Source of the DNA: CAYSCX01 sp964429575
GTDB lineage: Bacteria; Desulfobacterota; Binatia; Binatales; Binataceae
Reading direction: 5' to 3'
Length of the DNA: 22,814 bases
Assembly: GCA_964429575.1 (NCBI GenBank)
Contig: CAYSCX010000036.1
Span: 1-22,814 of the forward strand
Under the pieces are notes generated by a model. It was not told where the DNA came from. It did not search any database and worked only from the letters and a program-made list of their open reading frames with translations. Shown piece after piece: positions 1 to 6,190 of this stretch (within the stretch, counting starts at the first letter, position 1; the number at the start of each line of letters is the position of its first letter). Position numbers and translations under genes: made by a program.

Positions 1-8
1 CGCAACAA

Positions 9-54
9 ATCAGGCCGCAGGTTCATTTTATGAATCTGCGGCCTGATCATTTTT
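9..54 (+). terminator. Intrinsic terminator of an upstream gene outside the window
   Basis: An 18-bp inverted repeat with one mismatch occupies 9-26 and 30-47 around a 3-base loop. It is followed by a T run at 50-54. This is the classic form of a Rho-independent terminator for a transcript entering from the left. No gene that it would end is visible in the window. Confidence 0.75.
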
Positions 55-73
55 GCTTATCGTGCTATGCCCT

Positions 74-232
74 TAGCAGGGTGTTGAGAAGCTCAGATCA
101 TGGCGCGGCGGATGCGCAGGCGTGCCCAGCACGCTGCGGGAAAGATGGCTTCTTTCCTAATCTTCTCCCCCAACGGGGGAGACGCGAGAGAGGAAGCAGG
201 CGGTTGAAAATGACTTTTTCAACAGCCTGCTA
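74..232 (+). repeat. Structured dispersed repeat, family B, copy 1
   Basis: This 159-bp unit begins with TAGCAGG and ends with its reverse complement CCTGCTA. Its right 92 bases (140-231) match 22680-22772 with about seven differences. It contains a C5/G5 hairpin with a three-base loop near 167-183, and a terminal hairpin in which AGCAGGCGGTTGAAAA (195-210) faces TTTTCAACAGCCTGCT, with one mismatch. The left half differs between the copies. There is no coding potential. The ends resemble insertion-sequence or MITE termini with TTTTCAAC and GCCTGCT motifs. I infer a non-autonomous or remnant mobile repeat. Confidence 0.75.
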
Positions 233-235
233 GGT

Positions 236-910
236 ATGCTGCGCACGCGAGCATGGGGGGTCCGTCATGCCAGGCTGGTAATAGCCGCTCCGGCACTGAT
301 GTTCTGCTTCACTTCCGGAGCGTTCGCGGCTGACGACGCGACACCGGCTGCGCAGAACCCTTCCAGCCTCCCGATATCGACCATCTCCAAGGAAGCGCCC
401 GCCACGCCGCCTGCGGCCGTCGTCGGCGCGAAGACCGCCGATCCGAGCGACGGCGCCCTGAAGCAAGAATCGAAGGCGGGAACCTCGACGGTACTCAAGC
501 AGCCGTCGGGCGAGATTGCGTCAACCGCGCCGCCCAAAGCGCCGTCGATTCCGAAGGCCAAGCGTCGCGCCAAGCGCGACGCGATCGACACCGCGCTCGC
601 GACTTTCGATTCCTTCTGCGGCGAATGGCAGCGGATGCTGCGCGACCGCGAGGATCACAACCTCAGAAAGCTGATCTTCCTCAAGAAGGGCGAGTACGAA
701 ACTGCGGTGTACAAGGGCTACGGCAAGATCGACGCCTGCGCCTGCCGCGAGGTCAAAGGCTTCGCGATCGGCAAGCTCAGCTACGACGAGTTCGACTACT
801 ACCTCGTGGGTAAGACGCCCGAGGAAGCCACGAAAGCCAAACCTCAGGTGTCGGGAACCACGCGTACCACCGAGATCTTTCGGTGGGAACGTGGCAAGTG
901 GTTCTACTAG
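236..910 (+). CDS. Secreted protein of unknown function
   Basis: This 224-residue protein is not recognised as any named family. The N-terminus has basic residues, a hydrophobic stretch at about 14-30, and an AFA|AD signal-peptidase I site near residue 31, so it is probably exported. Residues 35-115 are an Ala/Pro/Ser/Lys-rich low-complexity linker ending in a basic patch (KAKRRAKRD). The C-terminal 110 residues look like a folded domain, with cysteines in FCGEW and DACACRE and many aromatic and charged residues. The ATG lies only three bases past the end of the family B repeat, so no normal Shine-Dalgarno is seen. The next in-frame ATG, at 299, falls inside the hydrophobic region. It appears monocistronic. 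Confidence 0.7.
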   Translation: MLRTRAWGVRHARLVIAAPALMFCFTSGAFAADDATPAAQNPSSLPISTISKEAPATPPAAVVGAKTADPSDGALKQESKAGTSTVLKQPSGEIASTAPPKAPSIPKAKRRAKRDAIDTALATFDSFCGEWQRMLRDREDHNLRKLIFLKKGEYETAVYKGYGKIDACACREVKGFAIGKLSYDEFDYYLVGKTPEEATKAKPQVSGTTRTTEIFRWERGKWFY

Positions 911-1089
911 CCGCACGGGCAGCGCAACGCGACCGACCGACCCACACTCGGTGGGCGTCTCGGCTACGGCCGGTAGCCCGCGCGGTCTCGTCTCGTAAAA
1001 TACCGGGGTAACCCAGAAGCTATCCGAGAACGAAAGGCGATTTGCCTCCGGCGGTCCAGACGCAACAAGACGGTCGGTGCGGAGGGATG

Positions 1090-1596
1090 ATGAATTGGGC
1101 TGACTTTGCCACGGCAGTTCCGACCCTTGCCGGAGTACTGCGCGAGCAATTCGAAGGACCCGGCGTCTTACTCGTGGGGACTGTGCGGAGTGACGGGAGC
1201 GCACGCATCTCCCCGGTCGAGCCGGTGTTCGAAGGAGGCGAACTCTATCTCGACATGATGTGGCACTCGCGCAAGGCAGACGACTTGCTACGCGATCCGC
1301 GCGTCGAGGTCCATGCCGTCCCGCGAGACCGCAACGCGGCGCAATACAAGCTCCACGGGCGGGTCATTGAGATCAACGACGCGGGTGAGCGTTCGCGCTT
1401 CGCGGAGACAGTACGCGCGCGGCCCGGCTGGACCCCGTACCCCCCGCAGCACCATCTTTTCCGCGTCGACGTGGCCGAGGCGGTATGGATTTCCTATGGC
1501 GAGGACGCTCCCGCCGGTCACATGCGCGTTCGCTTCTGGTCGGAGGCGTCCGGGTACCGGGAGCGAGGTCCGTATGCGCCGCCCGGGTCTGAGTAG
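1090..1596 (+). CDS. Pyridoxamine 5'-phosphate oxidase-like FMN-binding protein
   Basis: This is a soluble protein of 168 residues with the split-barrel layout of the PNPOx/general stress protein 26 type. A strand pair (GVLLVGTVRSDGSARISPVEP) precedes SRKADDLLRDPRVEVHAVP, then a third strand block with the motif KLHGRVIEI. That pattern is typical of F420- or FMN-dependent small oxidoreductases that carry no true PNPOx function. Two adjacent ATGs (1087 and 1090) follow GGAGGG at 1081-1086. I chose 1090 because it gives a workable 4-5 base spacing, and an upstream start at 1042 has no such site. The substrate cannot be read from sequence. It converges on the methyltransferase that follows. Confidence 0.75.
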   Translation: MNWADFATAVPTLAGVLREQFEGPGVLLVGTVRSDGSARISPVEPVFEGGELYLDMMWHSRKADDLLRDPRVEVHAVPRDRNAAQYKLHGRVIEINDAGERSRFAETVRARPGWTPYPPQHHLFRVDVAEAVWISYGEDAPAGHMRVRFWSEASGYRERGPYAPPGSE

Positions 1597-1661
1597 ATCA
1601 GTTTCATAACAATTCTCGCCTTTCCCTAAAGCGAAGGGGGCAAAGATGTGACGGGGGAGCC

Positions 1662-2225
1662 TCATTCAGAGACGCGTTGGGCCGTTGTGTTTTGGTCGGC
1701 GGCGTACGTACGCAATCGCGGCAGCCAGCGCGGGACCGTGCGGCAGTACGCGTCGTACTCGGCGCCGAACTGCGCGCGCAGCGTGGGCTCCTCGTACAGC
1801 ACCACGAACAGGTGGAAGCCCACTGCAAGGCACGCCGCATATATGAAGACCGCGCGGCTCGCGAACAGAAAGCCCTGCCCAATAACCATCGCGACAACGC
1901 ATACGTACGCGGGGTTTCGCACGTAGCGGAACGGACCGCCGACCACCAGCCGCTCCGGGGGCGCGACAGGCGCCGGAGTGCCGCGGCCCTCAGTGACGAA
2001 GCGAACCAGGAAAGAAACGAAGAACGGCGCCGTGGCGACGATGAGGACCACGCCAACCCAACGCGTCGGCACGAGTCCGAGCAGCGGCGCTTCGAATCGC
2101 CAGCCGGTGAGCCAGTAAGGGATCAGCACGATCACCGTGCCGGGAACGACGAAGGTGAAGACGATGGTGCCGATCACCGCGCGCAGCGGCGCGCGATCGC
2201 TGGTGGGGTGTTCGGTAGGACTCAT
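1662..2225 (-). CDS. ICMT/PEMT-type integral membrane methyltransferase
   Basis: This is a 187-residue membrane protein with about four hydrophobic segments (roughly 15-37, 55-75, 105-125 and 126-145). The C-terminal half carries the hallmarks of the isoprenylcysteine carboxyl methyltransferase / phospholipid methyltransferase family. These are GGPFRYVRNPAY at 96-107, EEPTLRAQFG at 145-154 and YCRTVPRWLPR at 160-170, which form the SAM-binding region in this family. The length fits bacterial members. The true methyl acceptor is unknown, because many bacterial homologues act on lipids or small molecules rather than prenylated proteins. The ATG at 2225 has only a weak upstream site. Confidence 0.8.
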   Translation of the reverse strand: MSPTEHPTSDRAPLRAVIGTIVFTFVVPGTVIVLIPYWLTGWRFEAPLLGLVPTRWVGVVLIVATAPFFVSFLVRFVTEGRGTPAPVAPPERLVVGGPFRYVRNPAYVCVVAMVIGQGFLFASRAVFIYAACLAVGFHLFVVLYEEPTLRAQFGAEYDAYCRTVPRWLPRLRTYAADQNTTAQRVSE

Positions 2226-2242
2226 TGCGCCGACCGCGCGCT

Positions 2243-2266
2243 TAGACCCTTCGCTTCGCTCAGGGT
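2243..2266. repeat. GAGCGAAGCGAAGGGT-type dispersed repeat fragment
   Basis: Read on the minus strand this is ACCCTGAGCGAAGCGAAGGG followed by TCTAAG. It is a short imperfect hairpin of a type scattered between genes in many high-GC bacterial genomes. It lies between the dehydrogenase terminator and the methyltransferase start. Related scraps lie at 13108-13146 and 20820-20859. Confidence 0.5.
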
Positions 2267-2300
2267 GAACCGATCGACTGCATACGCAGTCGATCGGTTC
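2267..2300 (-). terminator. Palindrome overlapping the acyl-CoA dehydrogenase stop codon
   Basis: This is a perfect 15-bp inverted repeat, GAACCGATCGACTGC with its complement, around the loop ATAC. It overlaps the TGA of the minus-strand dehydrogenase by two bases. There is no long T run, so it could be a transcript-stabilising hairpin or part of a dispersed repeat instead of a strict intrinsic terminator. Confidence 0.6.
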
Positions 2301-3567
2301 AGTTCAACTCTTTGCTCCCGTATCCGAGGATGCGGCGCGCGACGATTAGCATGTTAATTTGCTGCGTGCCCTCGAAGATGTCGTTGATCTTCGCGTCGCG
2401 CATCCACTTCTCGAGCAGCAACTGGCGCGAGTAGCCGAGCGGTCCCAACAGCTCGACCGCCTTTTGCGTGATCAGTGTCACTGCGAGGCCCGCCTTCGCC
2501 TTCGCCATGGACGCTTCGAGGCTATTGCGCTGGCCGACGTCCATCATCCACGCCGCGCGCCAGGTAAGCAGCCGCGCAGCCTGCAACTGCATCTCCATCT
2601 CCATGAAGTCGCGCTCGAGCGCGGTCAGGCGTCGCGGCGACAGGCCGTACCGGATCCGAACTTTCTGTTCGGTTAGAAAGCCGCGGACGAAATCGAGCGC
2701 CGCGCGCCCGACTCCTATCGCCATCGCGGCGACGATCGGCCGGGTCGCATCGAACGTCGCCATGACGTCCTTGAAGCCGCCCTCGCGCCGAACCTCGGGA
2801 CTTCCGAGCAGGTGGTCGTACGGGATGCGGCAGTTGTCGAACACGATCATCGCGGTGTCCGACGCGCGGATACCGAGTTTGCTCTCGACGCGCGTCACCG
2901 TCATGCCGGGCGTGTTGTGCTCGACGACAAACGGCTTGATGCCCGCGCGGCCGGCGCTCTTGTCCACCGTCGCCCACACAACCACGAATCCTTCCGACTT
3001 CTCCGCGGCCATCTGGCCCGCGGTGCAGAAGATCTTGGTGCCGTTGATGACCCAGTGGTCGCCGTCGTGTGTGGCAGTCGTCGTCACCGCCGCGGAATCG
3101 GAACCGCAGCCCGGCTCGGTTATCGCCATCGCGCCCCACTTGGGCTTGCCGCCTCGGAAGCGCTCGAGGAATCGCTCCTTCTGCTCGGGCGATCCGGCCG
3201 CCATCACCGCCGCGCCGCCGAGCCCGGAGTTCGGAGTCGATAGAAATAGCCCGGCGTCGCCCCAACAGAGTTCCTCGGTGGTGAGCACAGTATTCAGGTT
3301 GCGCATTCGCGGACGGGCGCCCTGCCCCTGGGCTTTGCCGTCGCCGTCTGGCGCCGTGGCGCCGTCGCTCTCCTTCTTCCCGATAGTGGTATCGGCCTGA
3401 ACTTCCGCCATCGCCGACGCGGACCACATCGTTTCGAAGAATTGCCACGGCCGCTCGTGCTCACGCTCGTCGTACTCGCGTGAGATTGGCCGCATCAATT
3501 GCTCCGCGGCCATGTGGTAGGTCTTCAGCCGGTTTACCACCTGCGGTTCGAGTTCAAAGTCGATCAT
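2299..3567 (-). CDS. Acyl-CoA dehydrogenase, full-motif subunit
   Basis: This 422-residue FAD-dependent acyl-CoA dehydrogenase introduces an alpha,beta double bond into an acyl-CoA thioester. The FAD/substrate loop AITEPGCGSD is at 148-157. The C-terminal DIFEGTQQI at 396-404 holds the expected catalytic glutamate (E399). The beta-domain motif LGIRASDTAMIVFDNCRIP is at 231-249. An unusual Gly/Asp/Lys/Gln-rich insert at about 60-88 interrupts the N-terminal helical domain, which explains a length above the usual 380-400. The start follows GGGAG with six bases of spacing. It lies 36 bases downstream of a second, divergent acyl-CoA dehydrogenase, suggesting one transcript and possibly a heteromeric enzyme. 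The chain or ring substrate is unknown. Confidence 0.9.
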   Translation of the reverse strand: MIDFELEPQVVNRLKTYHMAAEQLMRPISREYDEREHERPWQFFETMWSASAMAEVQADTTIGKKESDGATAPDGDGKAQGQGARPRMRNLNTVLTTEELCWGDAGLFLSTPNSGLGGAAVMAAGSPEQKERFLERFRGGKPKWGAMAITEPGCGSDSAAVTTTATHDGDHWVINGTKIFCTAGQMAAEKSEGFVVVWATVDKSAGRAGIKPFVVEHNTPGMTVTRVESKLGIRASDTAMIVFDNCRIPYDHLLGSPEVRREGGFKDVMATFDATRPIVAAMAIGVGRAALDFVRGFLTEQKVRIRYGLSPRRLTALERDFMEMEMQLQAARLLTWRAAWMMDVGQRNSLEASMAKAKAGLAVTLITQKAVELLGPLGYSRQLLLEKWMRDAKINDIFEGTQQINMLIVARRILGYGSKELN

Positions 3568-3603
3568 CTTTGACTCCCTGCCTTGCCGATCAGCTCGCGC
3601 ACC

Positions 3604-4713
3604 TCACACCGTCGCGATGCCCTCGAGCGCCGCGAGTCCGCGCGCATTGCGCAGCCACATCTCGACCGGGTGCTCGCGTATGTAGCCGTGCCCGCCGAGA
3701 ACCTGCACCGCGTTGTCCGCAATCTTGAGCGCCGACGCCGCAACGTAGTTCTTCGCAAGATAGCCGTGCTTGAGCGCGTCGTCGCCGTGGTCGAGGCGCC
3801 AGGCAGCCTCCCACACCAGCAGCCGCGACGCGTCGATTTCGATCGCCATGTCCGCGAGCATGAATGCGACCGACTGCTTGGTCGCGATCGGAACCCCGAA
3901 CGCGCGCCGTTCCTTGGCGTAGTCGCGCGCGTAATCGTACGCCGCGCGCGAAAGCCCCACGCCCAGCGCCGCAATCGCGACCCGAAATTCGCTCATCAAG
4001 CGGTTGAAATCGATTCCATGCTTCCCGCCCACGCGCGCGTCCGCGCTGACGCGAACGTCTTTGAGTTCGATCCCGTACGTCGCGAGCGGCTTGAGCCCCA
4101 TGTTCTTTTCGCGCTCGGTGATCGTCACGCCGGGCGCGCTGCGGTCCACCACGAAAGCGTCCACCCGCCTGCCGCGCCGCTTGCCATCCGGCGCGGCGAA
4201 AACCAGGCAGCTCTCCGATTCGGCGGCAAGCGGTACCAGACACTTCTTCCCGTTAAGCACATAGCCGTCGCCATCGGGCGCCGCCGTGGTTTCCATGTCG
4301 GATGCATCGAAATCGAATCGAGGCTCGACCAGTGCCGCCGTCCCGGCGGCAAACCCGCGGCCCGCAAAGCGCTCCAGGATGCGCCTGCGCTGCTCATCGG
4401 TTCCCATCTCCAGCACCGGATAAGCCAGCAAGCGCGGCGCGAGCATGTGCAGCGCGATCGACATGTCACCGTACGCGAGTTCCTCTGCGACCACCGCGCC
4501 ATTGAGCGCGGAGCGCTGGTCACCAAATCCGCCGAAGCTCTCCGGAATCGCGCCCTGAACCAGCCCCAGCTCCCAGCTTTTGGCGATCAGTGCCTCCGGT
4601 ATGGCACCGGTTTCATCCGCGTCGCGGGCGGCAGGACGGATTTGGTCTCGCGCGAATGCGCCGACGCTCTCGCGCATCATTTTCTGTTCTTCGGTGAGTT
4701 CGAAATCAATCAT
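3604..4713 (-). CDS. Acyl-CoA dehydrogenase, degenerate-motif subunit
   Basis: This 369-residue protein has the acyl-CoA dehydrogenase fold, with the N-terminus MIDFELTEEQKMMRESVGAF and a helical C-domain (RRAFGVPIATKQSVAFMLAD at 269-288). The usual TEPxAGSD loop is replaced by LVEPRFDFDASD at 128-139. The protein ends at ALEGIATV, so the last helix that normally follows the catalytic EG-T motif is missing; a glutamate (E364) is kept. I chose the ATG at 4713 over the TTG 36 bases upstream because the family's N-terminus begins there. Its partner gene follows after 36 bases. In steroid- and branched-acyl-degrading bacteria, such unequal pairs form alpha2beta2 dehydrogenases, and that is my inference here. 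Confidence 0.85.
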   Translation of the reverse strand: MIDFELTEEQKMMRESVGAFARDQIRPAARDADETGAIPEALIAKSWELGLVQGAIPESFGGFGDQRSALNGAVVAEELAYGDMSIALHMLAPRLLAYPVLEMGTDEQRRRILERFAGRGFAAGTAALVEPRFDFDASDMETTAAPDGDGYVLNGKKCLVPLAAESESCLVFAAPDGKRRGRRVDAFVVDRSAPGVTITEREKNMGLKPLATYGIELKDVRVSADARVGGKHGIDFNRLMSEFRVAIAALGVGLSRAAYDYARDYAKERRAFGVPIATKQSVAFMLADMAIEIDASRLLVWEAAWRLDHGDDALKHGYLAKNYVAASALKIADNAVQVLGGHGYIREHPVEMWLRNARGLAALEGIATV

Positions 4714-4825
4714 CGATCGAGGTCCGGCTGCGCGCCCCGCGAAGCTCAAGCTTAGCTTTCATTGTGAATCGCGGCCACCGCGCCTGCGATACCGGTGCGC
4801 ATTTTTCGATCTGCCGCAGCGGACA

Positions 4826-4981
4826 TCAGCGCTCGACGTTCTCACGTTCGCGCCGCAACCGCTCGCGTTCACGCGCACGTCGGTACTTGGTGAGCGCGTC
4901 TTCAATCTTCGACGGCGGCGCCATTGGTTTGCGCACCTTGGACATCACACCCTTGGGCTTCTTGCGCTTGCGCGGGGCCAT
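4826..4981 (-). CDS. Small very basic protein of unknown function
   Basis: This is a 51-residue reading frame starting at ATG 4981 and ending with TGA at 4826-4828. The first 20 residues are Lys/Arg/Pro-rich (MAPRKRKKPKGVMSKVRKPM). The tail is a predicted charged helix, ending TKYRRARERERLRRERENVER with one break. The frame fills the gap between pgeF (ten bases upstream) and the dehydrogenase pair on the same strand, which supports a real gene. No clear Shine-Dalgarno is visible. The composition would suit a nucleic-acid-binding or ribosome-associated protein, but I do not recognise the family. Confidence 0.5.
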   Translation of the reverse strand: MAPRKRKKPKGVMSKVRKPMAPPSKIEDALTKYRRARERERLRRERENVER

Positions 4982-4991
4982 CGCGACGCCG

Positions 4992-5783
4992 TCACGGCTT
5001 GATGCCGATGAAGCTCAGTTGAAGGCCGGTCGTGCCGCCGCCCGCCGCGCGACGCGAGAAATAGAGGTCGGACCTGCACTTCGTGCAGTCGCCAACCTGG
5101 CCGATCGATTCGGCCGCGACGCCTGCTCGGATGAACTGGTCGCGAATGATTCCGCCCAGATCGAGCATCGCCTTGCCCGCACGTCCGGCGTGCCGATGGT
5201 GCCCCGATTGCGGGATCTCCCGCCCAAATCGATCGGCCAACCCGGCATCCACCTCGAAACAGCACTGACGAATGCACGGTCCCGTCGCGACGCGAATGCG
5301 CGCCGGATGCGCGCCGAGTCTTGTCATCGCGGCAACGCCCTCGCCCGCGATGCCCGCGAGGATGCCGCGCCAGCCCGCGTGCAGCGCGCCGATGACGCGC
5401 GCGGTTGAATCGACCAGGTGAATCGGCACGCAGTCCGCGGTGAACACGCCCAAGAGCACGCCGCGCGACGCGGTGACCAACCCGTCGCCGTTGCGCCTCC
5501 CGCCGGCATTGCGAGCGTCCACGCTGTGAACCGTCGCGCCGTGAACCTGGTTCGATCGCGCGATCGTCAATTCTTCTCCAACCACTCGGCGCACGCGCGC
5601 CCAGTTCTCATCTACAGCCGCGCGTTGATCACCCACGAAATAGCCAAGATTCAGCGACCGGTAAGGCCCTACGCTCACACCGCTGTCACGCCCAAAGAAT
5701 CCGTGGACGAACCACGGCTCCGTCCACACCGCGCAATAACGCGGAAGCTCGAACGCGCGATGGGATTCGGAATGCGATCGCAC
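4992..5783 (-). CDS. pgeF: Peptidoglycan editing factor PgeF (YfiH / laccase-domain family)
   Basis: This 263-residue member of the DUF152/multicopper polyphenol oxidase-like family includes E. coli YfiH/PgeF among its relatives. In E. coli, PgeF removes misincorporated residues from peptidoglycan precursors; other members act on purine nucleosides. The three family metal or catalytic residues are present: His in NQVHG (81), Cys in TADCVP (118) and His in LHAGWRG (135). GVSVGPYRSLNLGYFVGD at 35-52 and the C-terminal CTKCRSDLYFSRR match the family. The annotated start is a GTG at 5783 and could be slightly different. It is first in the minus-strand run and divergent from the small gene at 5853. 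Confidence 0.88.
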   Translation of the reverse strand: MRSHSESHRAFELPRYCAVWTEPWFVHGFFGRDSGVSVGPYRSLNLGYFVGDQRAAVDENWARVRRVVGEELTIARSNQVHGATVHSVDARNAGGRRNGDGLVTASRGVLLGVFTADCVPIHLVDSTARVIGALHAGWRGILAGIAGEGVAAMTRLGAHPARIRVATGPCIRQCCFEVDAGLADRFGREIPQSGHHRHAGRAGKAMLDLGGIIRDQFIRAGVAAESIGQVGDCTKCRSDLYFSRRAAGGGTTGLQLSFIGIKP

Positions 5784-5790
5784 TGCGGAC

Positions 5791-5819
5791 TGTTCGCTCG
5801 CCCGAAGTTAGCCTATACT
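5791..5819 (+). promoter_or_regulatory. Candidate sigma70-type promoter for the 73-residue gene
   Basis: TATACT at 5814-5819 lies 17 bases downstream of a weak -35 (TGTTCG, 5791-5796), about 34 bases before the ATG at 5853. The region is the only gap between the divergent pgeF and the small gene. Confidence 0.35.
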
Positions 5820-5852
5820 CTGTAGGTTTGGAATCTCGCGTTTGGAGCTTCC

Positions 5853-6074
5853 ATGAACGGCTATCAGTATCTCATCGCGCGCAACCGCCTGATGATCGAG
5901 CTGGAGGCGGAAATTGCCAAATTCAGCACCCTGCCCGACGCGCTACGCCAGCGCGAAACCAAACGTTTGGAGGGCGAGTTTGATCGCAAGCTCGCAGACC
6001 TCTATTCGCAAATGACCGACGAATACCCTGGAGAGCGGCGCAAGAAGGCGCGTCCGCTCACGGATCCACGCTAG
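5853..6074 (+). CDS. Small charged helical protein of unknown function
   Basis: This 73-residue protein starts at ATG 5853, five bases after a GGAG site. It is rich in Glu, Lys, Arg and Leu, with heptad-like spacing over about residues 10-55 (a probable coiled coil). It has no signal peptide or membrane segment. Its TAG stop (6072-6074) is part of the left CTAG end of the MITE at 6071-6177. If the element inserted at a pre-existing CTAG, the native stop was kept; otherwise the end of the protein was changed by the insertion. No family is recognised. Confidence 0.65.
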   Translation: MNGYQYLIARNRLMIELEAEIAKFSTLPDALRQRETKRLEGEFDRKLADLYSQMTDEYPGERRKKARPLTDPR

Positions 6075-6177
6075 TGCCGTTCCAACTTGTTGGTGCTAAC
6101 TGACGTGGGAAAGTTTGCCAACCTGCCTCGGGGCAGCGTTCTATCGTCTTCGGTAAAAATAGTTGGAACGGCACTAG
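6071..6177 (+). mobile_element. 107-bp MITE, copy 1, in the uvrA leader
   Basis: The element has perfect 17-bp terminal inverted repeats, CTAGTGCCGTTCCAACT and its complement. It has no coding capacity. An internal hairpin, CTGCCTCGGGGCAG, lies near the middle. It matches the reverse complement of 12890-12996 at 106 of 107 positions; the single difference is at 6109. Both copies are bounded by CTAG. The left CTAG holds the stop codon of the upstream gene, and the right end lies 13 bases before the uvrA start. TA or CTAG targeting is known for the IS630-Tc1/mariner family, so an IS630-type parent is a reasonable inference. No transposase gene is present here. Confidence 0.85.
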
Positions 6178-6190
6178 AGGCATCGCGGGC

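Noticed and set aside
521..1204. 227-residue minus-strand frame opposite the secreted protein
   Set aside because: Low-complexity antisense frame covering the intergenic region and two plus-strand genes; no ribosome site or family motif.
2468..3400. 310-residue plus-strand frame opposite the first dehydrogenase
   Set aside because: It is antisense to a conserved enzyme; high-GC third-position bias explains the open frame.
3583..4755. 390-residue plus-strand frame opposite the second dehydrogenase
   Set aside because: It is a shadow of a clear acyl-CoA dehydrogenase on the other strand, Arg/Ala-rich without recognised motifs.
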